From assembly GCA_027018875.1 (NCBI GenBank), contig JALUYA010000001.1:77457-115541 (forward strand): a stretch of DNA of 38,085 nucleotides. Reading direction: 5' to 3'. Source of the stretch: Gammaproteobacteria bacterium (GTDB taxonomy: Bacteria > Pseudomonadota > Gammaproteobacteria > JAKDMP01). A program made the translations under genes and the position numbers. The notes beneath the pieces were generated by a model. It saw nothing but the letters and a program-made list of their open reading frames with translations, had not been told where the DNA came from and did no database searches. Of the stretch, positions 22,848-31,296 are shown piece after piece (positions within the stretch are counted from its first letter, which is position 1; every line of letters starts with the position of its first letter).

Positions 22848-24506
22848 ATGGCCTATCTTGCACTTGCCCGACGGTATCGCCCGCGCACTTTTGCGGAAGT
22901 AGTAGGTCAGGATCATGTAGTGCGGGCTCTGGGCAATGCTCTTGAGCAGGGGCGGCTGCATCATGCCTACCTGTTTTCCGGCACGCGTGGGGTGGGAAAG
23001 ACGACGCTGGCGCGAATTCTCGCCCGGTGCTTTAACTGCGAGCAGGGTGTGACCGCCAAGCCCTGTGGTCAATGCAGTGCCTGTCAGGCTATCGATACGG
23101 GACGGTTTGTTGACCTGATCGAAGTCGATGCCGCATCGCGCACACGTGTCGAGGAGACCCGCGATCTCCTTGACTCCGTACCTTATGCGCCGGTTCAGGG
23201 GCGTTACAAGGTGTATCTCATCGATGAGGTTCACATGCTCTCCACCAGTTCTTTCAATGCGTTGCTCAAAACGCTTGAAGAGCCGCCGGAGCATGTTAAA
23301 TTTCTGCTTGCCACTACCGAGCCCGAGCGGGTTCCGCTTACCGTTCGCTCCCGGTGCCTGGTCTTTGCGTTGCAGCGGGTTCCGATTGCCGCAATAACCG
23401 CCACCCTCGTGCGGATTGCCCGGGAAGAGGGAATCGGTGCGCCCGTTGCGGTGTTCGAATTGCTGGCCCGGGCGGCGCGGGGATCATTGCGTGATGCCTT
23501 GTCATTACTCGACCAGGCGCTTGCTTACGGGGGAAATAATCTATCAGCAGAGGATGTCGCGGCTATGCTGGGGATGGCGGGTCGGGAAACGGCCTACGAC
23601 CTGCTTGAGCGCCTCGCTGCCGGTGACGGACCGGGCTTGCTGGAATGCCTGGCCAATGCAGTGCGCGGAGTAGCCGAACCCGGGGGAGTGCTCGTTACGT
23701 TGTGTGAGGCCCTGGCTCTGATTGCGCGCCAGCAATTGGTTCCCGAGGCGGTTCAGCCCACAGGTATTCCATTCGAGCGAGTGCGTGCTCTGGCCACCGG
23801 GTTTGCGCCTGAAGTTGTTCAACTGAACTATGACATCGCCCTGGCCGGGCAGCGGGATGTGGCGCTGGCCTCCAATCCCGAGATCGCCCTGGAAATGGTC
23901 CTGTTACGAATGCTGGCTTTTCGTCCCGCCTCGGTCGAGGTGGATCCGGTGCGGACACGGCCGGCGTCCAGTGGCCGGCCCCCAGTGGTATCTCCCTCGA
24001 ACCCGTCCGTGAAACGCAGTGAGTGCCGGGAGATCGATCAGAGCTTCGAGAAAAACATTTCCTCCGGTCCCAGAGCAGTCCCGGATCCGGATAGCAGCCC
24101 CGAGTCGATGGATTGGGGCATGGTTTTGTCGCATCTTACCCTGGGAGTTATGACTCACGAGTTAGCACAACATTGCGCCTTCGAGTCCAAGGACGGCAAC
24201 AATATTCGTTTGTGCCTCGATCCCCGCCATCAGCCTCTGTTGACGCCCAAACTGAATGAGGAATTGAGGCTCGCTCTGAGCCGGTATTTCGATGCGCCGA
24301 TTACCCTTCGGATCGAGACTGAATCAGGAGTGAAATCGCCGGCTACGCGACGGGCTGCCGAGCAGGCCGCGCGTCAGGCCGCGGCGGTCGAGGCTATAGA
24401 TAAGGATGAGAACATCCTGGCCTTGCGAGAGGCTTTTGGTGCCGAGGTGTTAGCCGGTACCATACGGCCGGAAGTGCCGGGCGATGGTGATCCACCGATG
24501 GACTGA
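22848..24506 (+). CDS. dnaX: DNA polymerase III subunits gamma/tau
   Basis: Clamp-loader ATPase of the replisome. About 552 residues from ATG 22848 (MAYLALARRYRPRTFAEVVG). An in-frame ATG at 22647 would run through the tRNA and SRP RNA and is rejected. Walker A is GTRGVGKTT, the zinc module CFNCEQGVTAKPCGQCSAC, Walker B LIDEVHML, then SFNALLKTLEEPPEHVKF and sensor SRC. The C-terminal third (about 370-470) is variable and Ser/Pro-rich, then a tau domain follows. No canonical A-rich slippage site is visible, so separate gamma production is not supported. Confidence 0.96.
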   Translation: MAYLALARRYRPRTFAEVVGQDHVVRALGNALEQGRLHHAYLFSGTRGVGKTTLARILARCFNCEQGVTAKPCGQCSACQAIDTGRFVDLIEVDAASRTRVEETRDLLDSVPYAPVQGRYKVYLIDEVHMLSTSSFNALLKTLEEPPEHVKFLLATTEPERVPLTVRSRCLVFALQRVPIAAITATLVRIAREEGIGAPVAVFELLARAARGSLRDALSLLDQALAYGGNNLSAEDVAAMLGMAGRETAYDLLERLAAGDGPGLLECLANAVRGVAEPGGVLVTLCEALALIARQQLVPEAVQPTGIPFERVRALATGFAPEVVQLNYDIALAGQRDVALASNPEIALEMVLLRMLAFRPASVEVDPVRTRPASSGRPPVVSPSNPSVKRSECREIDQSFEKNISSGPRAVPDPDSSPESMDWGMVLSHLTLGVMTHELAQHCAFESKDGNNIRLCLDPRHQPLLTPKLNEELRLALSRYFDAPITLRIETESGVKSPATRRAAEQAARQAAAVEAIDKDENILALREAFGAEVLAGTIRPEVPGDGDPPMD

Positions 24507-24614
24507 TGCCGTTATCGCGAGTCTGCTCAAGGGCTGATGATTAGCCCGTGGTGGGGTAACACGGTTGGGAATGGAATCCGGATGTTTCACGGTGACGGAA
24601 CCGTTAAGGGAAGC

Positions 24615-24643
24615 TTGGTCAACTGTTAAGATTGCATTATTGT
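24615..24643 (+). promoter_or_regulatory. Candidate promoter ahead of ybaB-recR
   Basis: TTGGTC at 24615-24620 and TATTGT at 24638-24643 with a 17-base spacer lie in the 162-base gap after dnaX. Match to consensus is only moderate. A GGAG ribosome-binding site follows near 24656, before the ybaB ATG. Confidence 0.35.
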
Positions 24644-24668
24644 TATAAATTATCACGGAGATACGAAA

Positions 24669-24989
24669 ATGGTGCCTGATTTTGCAAGCATGATGCGTGA
24701 GGCCAAAAATTTAAAAGTGCGGCTGGAGCAGATACAGGCCGAGCTGGGGCAGCTTGAATGTACCGGCGAGGCCGGAGGGGGGTTGGTTCGTTGTGTTATG
24801 AATGGGAATTTTGAAGTTCGCCGCATGCAGATCGAACCGGCAGCGGTAGAGGATGCGGAAATGCTTGAAGACCTTCTTGCCGCTGCCGTGAATGATGCCG
24901 TACGGCGGATACGCGAGGCGATACAAGCGCGTTTTTCCGGGCTTACTGGAGGGCTGCCGTTTCCTCCGGGTCTGATTCCCGGACTCTAA
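24669..24989 (+). CDS. ybaB: YbaB/EbfC nucleoid-associated protein
   Basis: Small dimeric DNA-binding protein of the YbaB family. 106 residues: an N-terminal coiled helix (MREAKNLKVRLEQIQAEL), the core GEAGGGLVRCVMNGNFEVRR, and LEDLLAAAVNDAVRRIREA. Its place between dnaX and recR is conserved across bacteria and supports the call. It starts 162 bases after dnaX, wider than usual, and ends five bases before recR. Confidence 0.93.
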   Translation: MVPDFASMMREAKNLKVRLEQIQAELGQLECTGEAGGGLVRCVMNGNFEVRRMQIEPAAVEDAEMLEDLLAAAVNDAVRRIREAIQARFSGLTGGLPFPPGLIPGL

Positions 24990-24994
24990 TCGAG

Positions 24995-25603
24995 ATGACC
25001 AACGTTTTTCCTCCGGCCCTGAGCGAATTGATTATCGCGCTACAGTGCCTACCCGGGGTGGGTCCAAAATCAGCCCAGCGTTCGGCCTTTCAACTACTGG
25101 AACGCGATCGAGGTGGCGCCCAGCGGCTTTCCCAGGCGTTGGCGCAAGCCGTATCCTTGTTGGGGCATTGTCCTCGTTGCCGCATGTTTTCCGAAACCGG
25201 GAATATCTGCCAAATATGTGCGGATCCGCGTCGCGATGCTACAGCCTTGGTAATAGTCGAAAATCCGGCCGATATTGTTGCAATTGAAAATGCCACCGAT
25301 TATCGGGGAATGTATTTTGTCTTGATGGGCCACTTGTCACCCTTAGATGGGATAGGCCCGGGACAACTCGGTGCGCAGCAGCTCGAATCCCGCCTCGATG
25401 AGGCGATCAAGGAAGTAATTATTGCGACCGGCGCCACCATCGAGGGGGAAGCCACGGCTCATTGGGTCGGAGAGATGGCGCGCCGACATCATGGCGTGCA
25501 TGTGACTCGGATAGCCCATGGCGTGCCGGTAGGGGGGGACCTCGACTATGTGGACGGTACAACCCTGGCGCGTGCCTTCAGCGGCAGGCGTGAGATTTTT
25601 TAA
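24995..25603 (+). CDS. recR: Recombination mediator RecR
   Basis: Works with RecF and RecO to load RecA at gaps. 202 residues. Helix-hairpin-helix near LPGVGPKSAQRSAF, a four-Cys zinc finger (CPRCRMFSETGNICQIC), the Toprim motif VIVENPADIVAIE, and the C-terminal GLDYVD-like GDLDYVDGTTLARAF. The final gene of the dnaX-ybaB-recR set. Confidence 0.96.
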   Translation: MTNVFPPALSELIIALQCLPGVGPKSAQRSAFQLLERDRGGAQRLSQALAQAVSLLGHCPRCRMFSETGNICQICADPRRDATALVIVENPADIVAIENATDYRGMYFVLMGHLSPLDGIGPGQLGAQQLESRLDEAIKEVIIATGATIEGEATAHWVGEMARRHHGVHVTRIAHGVPVGGDLDYVDGTTLARAFSGRREIF

Positions 25604-25618
25604 AATCAGGAGATTGGC

Positions 25619-25963
25619 ATGAGTGATTGCCTTTTTTGCCGTATTGTAAGTGGTGAAATCAAGCCGCAAATGGTGTATGAAGATGAGCAAATTATCGCCA
25701 TTCGTGACATTAATCCCCAGGCACCCGTGCACATTCTCATTATACCCAGGAAGCATATTGCGACCACCAATGATCTACACACCGAGGACACGGCCTTAAT
25801 AGGCCATATCGTGTTGATGGCGACCCGAATCGCCCGGGAGGAAGCCATCGCCGAGCAGGGATATCGAACCGTATTTAATTGTAATTCGGCCGGCTGTCAG
25901 GCTGTGTATCACCTGCACCTGCATCTACTAGGCGGGCGTCAGTTTGGATGGCCCCCGGGGTGA
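25619..25963 (+). CDS. hinT: HIT-family nucleotide-binding hydrolase, HinT type
   Basis: Purine nucleoside phosphoramidase-like protein. 114 residues, a single HIT domain: CLFCRIVSGEIKP, DINPQAPVHILIIPRKH and the catalytic HLHLHLLGGRQFGWPPG (His-x-His-x-His). A Shine-Dalgarno AGGAG lies before the ATG, and it follows recR by 15 bases. A cellular substrate is not deducible. Confidence 0.93.
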   Translation: MSDCLFCRIVSGEIKPQMVYEDEQIIAIRDINPQAPVHILIIPRKHIATTNDLHTEDTALIGHIVLMATRIAREEAIAEQGYRTVFNCNSAGCQAVYHLHLHLLGGRQFGWPPG

Positions 25964-25974
25964 TCCATCCTCTA

Positions 25975-25992
25975 TTTTACGGAACCGTAAAA
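25975..25992. terminator. Small palindrome between convergent hinT and galT-like genes
   Basis: TTTTACGG and CCGTAAAA flank AA, so a 7-bp stem with a GAAC loop can form 12 bases after hinT. The A/T ends resemble bidirectional terminators, but the stem is short. Confidence 0.4.
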
Positions 25993-26135
25993 CATTACCA
26001 TTCCCATATTCTACGTGTGCATTTCTGCACTTGGTCATTAAAACCGTCCTGTTCAAGGCTGCGTGTGGAATGAATAAACTTCGGCCCGGGTTCACAGCGG
26101 CCCGGTGTCGGGCAGGCTGGCATTCAGTGGTCTGT

Positions 26136-27191
26136 CTACCAGAATGGCCGGGCTAGTTTAGCCGTGTCTTCCGGCGTGGTAAAGGTTGCCATATCGCCGA
26201 GCATTACTTCAAAACCGGTGTGATCATTACGGGACCAGGGACTGTAGTTCGCCCGCACGACGGTGACAACGCGTAGTTCCAGGCGGCTGCTTTCATCTTC
26301 TATCATTAACAAGCCCAGGTTGTATCCATTGCGCTTGAGACTGCGATAAAACCGCTGGGTGTTGACAACCCCTGCAGCCAGTGACTCCCACGCCAAATCC
26401 GTCATTTGTCGCAGTGAGGTGGTGTATGGAAGAATTCCCCAAATTTCAAAAAAACCTTCGGGTGCAAAGGCAGCCACCCATTCCCACCGGCCGGTTTGGC
26501 CGATATAACGGGTACCGTCCTCCTTTTCGTGGCGTAAATAATCGGAAAAGATCTCTACGCCGGTGGCCTGAAAATAACTCGCTGCGCGTTGCCGTAAGAA
26601 ACGTTGGTGGTTAGAGGCCATGCTGTCTGCATGGACTTGTAAGTGCGGATGCACCAGCGAGCCTCCGGCAGAAGGCAGGTGATTTTGGGTTACAGCCAAG
26701 TAAATAGCACTCGAATCATGATTAGTAACATGTTGCAAGTATTGTGCACAGGTCAAAAAACTATTGGTATATGAGGCAATAGAAGCCGTGCCGATTTCAG
26801 TAAAGTGGTTGTTGTCTATTACACACACTGCCGAGTAATTGCCGTAGGGGAACAGGTTGGGGAACAGAATGGATTCGCCTCGTACCAGTCGCCCTGACGG
26901 CACGAGGTTGGGCACGATTTGTGGCGTTACTGTGAAAACACGGGGCCGGCAAAAGGGGCAACTTGCGGTATCGCCGGCATTGGGTGGTGGAAGCGGCAGG
27001 GCGTCTGTATCGGGTTCGGTTTGACCGGCCCGGCTGAAGGTGATCCGGCCGGTTCGTTCGGTAATGGGATTAGTGCGCACTTCGATTACTTGTTCAACAG
27101 TCTCGCCGGATGGGGAAATGAGTTTCGCGCTGAGGGTTTGCTTTTTAAAAACAAGGGGCGTGATATTATCGGGTGATGATTGAATAGACAT
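26136..27191 (-). CDS. GalT-like nucleotidyltransferase (HIT superfamily)
   Basis: 351 residues resembling galactose-1-phosphate uridylyltransferases. CPFC (78-81) would bind zinc, FPNLFPYGNYSAVCVID is typical of GalT, and the catalytic His-x-His-x-Gln is HPHLQ at 181-185 within GGSLVHPHLQVHAD. The second half (MTDLAWESLAAGVVNTQRFY, YNLGLLMIEDE) fits the GalT C-terminal fold. No gal genes are adjacent, so it may act on another sugar phosphate or nucleotide. The gene is AT-richer than its neighbours, hinting at transfer. Its start overlaps the next unknown gene by 26 bases. Confidence 0.75.
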   Translation of the reverse strand: MSIQSSPDNITPLVFKKQTLSAKLISPSGETVEQVIEVRTNPITERTGRITFSRAGQTEPDTDALPLPPPNAGDTASCPFCRPRVFTVTPQIVPNLVPSGRLVRGESILFPNLFPYGNYSAVCVIDNNHFTEIGTASIASYTNSFLTCAQYLQHVTNHDSSAIYLAVTQNHLPSAGGSLVHPHLQVHADSMASNHQRFLRQRAASYFQATGVEIFSDYLRHEKEDGTRYIGQTGRWEWVAAFAPEGFFEIWGILPYTTSLRQMTDLAWESLAAGVVNTQRFYRSLKRNGYNLGLLMIEDESSRLELRVVTVVRANYSPWSRNDHTGFEVMLGDMATFTTPEDTAKLARPFW

Positions 27192-27507
27192 TAAAGTACC
27201 TTACAAGATATTCTAAGTAACCAATTGAAAAATAATATTTTTGTATTACTACTTGCTTGAGTCCAGTGGCCTTTCCCATATTTTTCCACTCGATTATATA
27301 CCCCTCGAATTTAACGCTTGGCTGTATGGCCCAGTACATATCACGTAATTGATCTGCGATATGTATCAGACACTCGACGAGGAGGAAGGTGCTGGTCAAG
27401 ACCTGTGGTGAGTGCTCACCGTTAAGCCAAGTTAGGCAATCGTAGGGGCGGTCGCTGAAGCTCAACAAATTGCTGTGCAGCAGTATCTCCAGTCTGATTT
27501 TTGGCAT
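27166..27507 (-). CDS. Hypothetical protein, upstream of galT-like gene
   Basis: 113 residues that I do not recognise. It is rich in Leu, Ile, Tyr and Trp, with a central EWKNMGKATGLKQVVIQKYY and an amphipathic pattern but no clear transmembrane helix. It is AT-rich and overlaps the start of the galT-like gene on the same strand, so the two may be co-expressed or belong to one transferred block. Coding status is uncertain. Confidence 0.45.
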   Translation of the reverse strand: MPKIRLEILLHSNLLSFSDRPYDCLTWLNGEHSPQVLTSTFLLVECLIHIADQLRDMYWAIQPSVKFEGYIIEWKNMGKATGLKQVVIQKYYFSIGYLEYLVRYFNVYSIITR

Positions 27508-27842
27508 TACGTTCCGCTAACCGCGCCCAGCGGAGGAGCGATACGGGAGGTGGTATCACTTGTCAACTGGATTACCTAGAAAAAACTAGATTGGAGTCAA
27601 TAGGTTATGTTCGATATTTGAAGCATCGCAGAGAAGTGGAGCAAGGCGGACTACGTGGCGCGGCCCGATGGCCATTGACATATGCAGGGAGGGTGTGGGA
27701 AAGTGAATAACAGGGCATAATTACGAGTGCACGGTTTGCTTGAATGGCTATCAGTCTGCGATTATTGGCAGCCTTGATATCGGATGCACCCCCATTTATT
27801 TGTTTTTGATGATGCTGCCGAGGGTTCGGCAGGGAGGCTAGC
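27508..27842. other. Intergenic region ahead of phoU
   Basis: About 335 bases between two divergent genes. I see no convincing protein or RNA gene: a plus-strand frame over 27501-27710 has an unconvincing composition. It probably holds promoters for phoU and for the opposite-strand gene. GGGAGG, just before the phoU ATG, is a strong ribosome-binding site. Confidence 0.5.
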
Positions 27843-28589
27843 ATGGCCAAGAGCGAACATATTTCCCAGCGTTATAACGATGAGCTTGAAGCTGTACGTA
27901 ACCATGTACTGGCGATGGGTGGGGTGGTTGAGCGGCAGATCGATACGGCGTTGTTGGCACTTGCGGAAGGCGATTCCGCGCTTGCCGAGAAAGTTGAAAC
28001 AATGGATCATGAAGTTAATGCGCACGAGGTGGCCATTGATGAGCAATGCTCGCTCATTCTCGTTAGGCGGCAGCCTGCGGCAAGGGATCTACGGTTGATT
28101 GTGGCGATCATAAAAACCATCACCGACCTCGAGAGGATCGGTGATGAATCCGAAAGCGTGGCGCGTCAGGCGGTCGTAATGAGCGATTCGGGCGATTTGG
28201 TTGATGCCGATCTGCTGGATCTGGAACATATGGGGCAGCGGGTTAAGAAGATGGTTCACAATTGCTTGAATGCCTTCGCCAGGCTCGATGCCGAGGCGGC
28301 GCTTAAAGTCGCGCGCAAAGACAGAAAGGTAGACCAGGAATACGAAGGGCTGATACGTAAATCGATTACCTACATGATGGAAGATCCACGTACAATCCGC
28401 CGGGAACTGGCGGTATTGTGGTGCGCGCGATCCTTGGAGCGCATCGGTGATCACGCTAAGAATATTGCCGAATACATTGTCTATTTGGTGCACGGTAAAG
28501 ACGTGCGCCACTTGGGCCTGAAGCGCATGGAACGTGAGGTGCATAGGAGCAATCCCGGAGCGGGCGACTCCCGGAGCGTTACCTCATGA
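27843..28589 (+). CDS. phoU: Phosphate-signalling protein PhoU
   Basis: Negative regulator linking the Pst transporter to the PhoR/PhoB pathway. 248 residues, two PhoU helical repeats, each with a metal-binding acidic signature: first near ITDLERIGDESESVARQA, second near SLERIGDHAKNIAEYIVY. The strong GGGAGG site supports the start. No pst or pho genes lie next to it; its stop overlaps dsbB by four bases, an unusual pairing. Confidence 0.94.
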   Translation: MAKSEHISQRYNDELEAVRNHVLAMGGVVERQIDTALLALAEGDSALAEKVETMDHEVNAHEVAIDEQCSLILVRRQPAARDLRLIVAIIKTITDLERIGDESESVARQAVVMSDSGDLVDADLLDLEHMGQRVKKMVHNCLNAFARLDAEAALKVARKDRKVDQEYEGLIRKSITYMMEDPRTIRRELAVLWCARSLERIGDHAKNIAEYIVYLVHGKDVRHLGLKRMEREVHRSNPGAGDSRSVTS

Positions 28590-29068
28590 GTCTGAGACAA
28601 GTGGGCAATCTGCTTGGATTCCTGGCCACTGCGGCGATGCTGGGGTTTGCCTATTATCTCCAGTTTGCCCGCGAATTGATTCCGTGCCCTCTGTGCATTT
28701 TCGAGCGGGTCATCACGGCAGCGCTGGGGTTGGTTTTTCTGGCGGCCCTGTTACAACATCCCCGGCGTTGGGGGCGGTACGTGTATTCTCTGCTGGTGAT
28801 GATCGTTGCCGCTATCGGCGTTTTTGTGTCGGCTCGTCACCTTTATATTCAGCATTTACCGGCTGGTCAGGCACCAGTCTGCGGCGCTTCTCTTGACACG
28901 ATGATTCGCCATTTGCCCCCATGGGAATGGATTCGCCTAGTTCTGCATGGCTCCGGCGAATGCTCGAGGATCAGCTTTACCTTACTGGGGTTGTCACTGC
29001 CCGGTTGGGTTATGGTCTCGATGATAGGACTCGGTTTTTTTGGTATCTGGGTCAACTCCCGGCGTTAA
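28586..29068 (+). CDS. dsbB: Disulfide bond formation protein DsbB
   Basis: Inner-membrane quinone reductase that reoxidises DsbA. 160 residues with four membrane helices. The first redox pair is Cys34-Pro-Leu-Cys37 in a periplasmic loop and the second is Cys99 (PVCGASL) and Cys126 (SGECSR). The ATG overlaps the phoU stop as ATGA. DsbB would support disulfides in periplasmic and type II-secreted proteins. dsbA is not in the window. Confidence 0.93.
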   Translation: MSLRQVGNLLGFLATAAMLGFAYYLQFARELIPCPLCIFERVITAALGLVFLAALLQHPRRWGRYVYSLLVMIVAAIGVFVSARHLYIQHLPAGQAPVCGASLDTMIRHLPPWEWIRLVLHGSGECSRISFTLLGLSLPGWVMVSMIGLGFFGIWVNSRR

Positions 29069-29214
29069 TGGATTCCCGGTTTTTTATCACACCGACCGAT
29101 CCATAGCTTGAAATAAGCGGGCAAAGTGAACCTTCGGGTAGGGGAGAGGGCTAGGCAATGGGGTTGGATTACTAAATGTTCATGTTTGTCGGGTGTGGCT
29201 CTGGATGGCTCGCC

Positions 29215-29223
29215 TGCTATACT
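29215..29223 (+). promoter_or_regulatory. arnT: Extended -10 promoter for the arn operon
   Basis: TGCTATACT at 29215-29223 is an extended -10 element (TGN plus TATACT). No good -35 lies 17 bases upstream, as tolerated for this class. It would start RNA about 26 bases before the arnT ATG, which has AGAGG upstream. No recognisable PmrA box was seen. Confidence 0.5.
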
Positions 29224-29256
29224 CGCGCCAATTTCTGAATCAGCAGAGGCACATCG

Positions 29257-30924
29257 ATGAGACTCGGTTCGCGCAATCGCGCTCTTGTCGTGCTGGCGGT
29301 TTTTGCCCTAATCTGGTTTTGGGGCTTGGGGCATCGCCCATTGTTTAATACCGATGAAGGTCGTTATGCCGAGATCTCCCGGGAGATGCTGGTCAGCGGA
29401 AACTGGGTTACACCGCGGCTGAATGGCTTGAGATATTTTGAAAAACCGCCGCTTCAATACTGGGGTGAGGCGCTGGGATATAAGATTTTTGGTGTGCATG
29501 ACTGGGTCGCGCGACTCTATTCGGCACTTGCCTCTTTTCTAACCGTGCTGTTGGTGGGATGGTCGGCATCGCGGCTGTACCAACCCTCGACCGGATGGCT
29601 TGCCGGAGCACTGCTTGCCGGTAGTTTTTATTTTGGTTTTCTCGGCCATTTCAATACCTTGGATGCGGGACTCACCTTTTCGATGACCCTAACCCTGTTC
29701 GGATTTTTATTGGCGATTCGGGCCCCACCGGGCTCACGCAATGAATTGTTGTGGATGCTGGCCGCCTATGCCGGCGCCGCACTTGCCGTGCTATCGAAAG
29801 GTCTGGTGGGGGTATTGTTACCGGGTGCGGTACTGGTGCTATATCTATTGATCCGCCGTGACTGGGGCCTGATGCGGCGGTTACGGCTATTTCCGGGTCT
29901 CATGCTGTTTTTCGCCCTGGTTCTGCCCTGGTTTGTTGCCGTATCGATCCAAAATCGGGATTTCCTATGGCAATTTTTCATGGTTCAACAGTTTCTGCGG
30001 TTTTTGACTCCTGTATCTCACCGTTCGGGGCCGGCATGGTACTTTATTCCGCTGTTATTAATCGCCATTATGCCCTGGTGGGGCGCGGCGGTGCAGGGGC
30101 TTTGGGGTCCGCTGCGCAAACAGTTTGACCCCCAAGCCCGGCGGGGCTTCGATGCCGATTTGGTGCTTTGGTTGTGGGTGGTCTTTATCTTTGCGTTTTT
30201 CTCGGTCTCCCACTCCAAGCTTCCGAGCTATATCCTGCCGATCATGCCGGCTCTTGCCGTGTTGCTCGCATCGGAGCTGGAAGTCGGATCTCACACTTTC
30301 TGGTCTGTGCCGATGCTAAGTTTACTCGTCGGCCTGATCCTGGTGCTGGCTGGGATATTGAGTCCCCGATGGTTTATTGGTAAACCGGCTGCGGCTTATA
30401 TTCCCGGACTTTTGCCCTGGTTGTACGCGGCCGGTGGCGTTTTGATCATTATTGCCCTGGTTGCCTGGGCGCTGCGGCAGCGGCGCTTTTCGGCGTTATT
30501 TCTGGTGGCCGGGAGTTGGGTAATCGCAACTCGCCTGATCCTGCTTGGCGGCGCGGCGCTGGGACCGCTGTATTCGACCCGGGCACTGGTGGCGGAGGTG
30601 GCAAGTTATAATCGCCCCGGGGTGGCGGTCTATTCCATCGGGGGATATCAGCAGACCCTACCGTTCTATCTGAGGCGTAACATGATTCTTGTGTCCTATC
30701 AGGGGGAACTACAATTCGGGATCGATCATGCCCGGTACTCTTTACAGAAACGCTACATCCCGACCCTGCGAGAATTCTCCATACGGTGGCGTCTCCGGCA
30801 CCGGGCGTTGGGATTCGCACCGCGCACCGTGCTCTCCAAGCTCGATGCGCTCGGCGTTCGCTATCGCATCGTTGGGGAGAATCCGCGCTGGGTCGCGTTG
30901 GTACCGGTTGGGATGAAGCCATGA
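29257..30924 (+). CDS. arnT: Lipid A 4-amino-4-deoxy-L-arabinose transferase, ArnT type
   Basis: Inner-membrane GT-C glycosyltransferase that moves Ara4N from undecaprenyl phosphate to lipid A on the periplasmic face, lowering negative charge and giving polymyxin resistance. 555 residues, about twelve membrane segments, then a soluble C-terminal domain. The N-terminal loop has FNTDEGRYAEISREM and RYFEKPPLQYW, the expected catalytic loop of the family. Here it is the first gene of the operon, rather than late as in E. coli, and it overlaps the next gene by ATGA. Confidence 0.91.
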   Translation: MRLGSRNRALVVLAVFALIWFWGLGHRPLFNTDEGRYAEISREMLVSGNWVTPRLNGLRYFEKPPLQYWGEALGYKIFGVHDWVARLYSALASFLTVLLVGWSASRLYQPSTGWLAGALLAGSFYFGFLGHFNTLDAGLTFSMTLTLFGFLLAIRAPPGSRNELLWMLAAYAGAALAVLSKGLVGVLLPGAVLVLYLLIRRDWGLMRRLRLFPGLMLFFALVLPWFVAVSIQNRDFLWQFFMVQQFLRFLTPVSHRSGPAWYFIPLLLIAIMPWWGAAVQGLWGPLRKQFDPQARRGFDADLVLWLWVVFIFAFFSVSHSKLPSYILPIMPALAVLLASELEVGSHTFWSVPMLSLLVGLILVLAGILSPRWFIGKPAAAYIPGLLPWLYAAGGVLIIIALVAWALRQRRFSALFLVAGSWVIATRLILLGGAALGPLYSTRALVAEVASYNRPGVAVYSIGGYQQTLPFYLRRNMILVSYQGELQFGIDHARYSLQKRYIPTLREFSIRWRLRHRALGFAPRTVLSKLDALGVRYRIVGENPRWVALVPVGMKP

Positions 30925-31295
30925 GTCTGCCCGCCTTTTTCTTGGTGCTCGCCGGAGTGTTGCTCAATGCGGCGGCGCAGGTGTTGCTCAAGGCCGGTGT
31001 CGATCGCCTCGGCGGTGCTATCAGCTTACAATTCGGGGCGTTGGTGCGGGCCGGGATGGCCTTGTCCTTGAACCCGTTTATTCTGGCGGGGCTCGGCTGT
31101 TATGTAGTGAGCGTCGGGGTGTGGTTGCTTGCCCTATCGCGTACCTCGGTAAGTATCGCCTATCCCATGTTATCTATTGGTTATGTCGTGGCCGCCCTGT
31201 TCGCCTGGCTTTATCTGGGGGAGCACCTTAGTCTGAGTCGCTGGCTGGGGATAGGCGTAATTATTCTTGGTGTTTTCCTGGTGGCTAGACCTTGA
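30921..31295 (+). CDS. ArnE/ArnF-like Ara4N-phosphoundecaprenol flippase subunit (EamA/SMR type)
   Basis: 124 residues, four membrane helices, small multidrug-resistance fold. Family-like features are LNAAAQVLLKAGVDRLGG near the N-terminus and YPMLSIGYVVAALFAWLYLGE with GIGVIILGVFLVA. In E. coli two subunits, ArnE and ArnF, flip the lipid-linked sugar; only one is present here, so it may work as a homodimer. The ATGA overlap with arnT fixes the start. arnB follows one base after the stop. Confidence 0.82.
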   Translation: MSLPAFFLVLAGVLLNAAAQVLLKAGVDRLGGAISLQFGALVRAGMALSLNPFILAGLGCYVVSVGVWLLALSRTSVSIAYPMLSIGYVVAALFAWLYLGEHLSLSRWLGIGVIILGVFLVARP

Positions 31296-31296
31296 A

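Noticed and set aside
24040-24060. A-run in dnaX as a slippage site for gamma subunit
   Set aside because: The run GAGAAAAAC does not fit an in-frame X XXY YYZ heptamer and no pseudoknot or hairpin follows clearly.
27501-27710. 69-residue plus-strand ORF before phoU
   Set aside because: Composition is unconvincing, it has no clear ribosome-binding site and overlaps the divergent gene start region.
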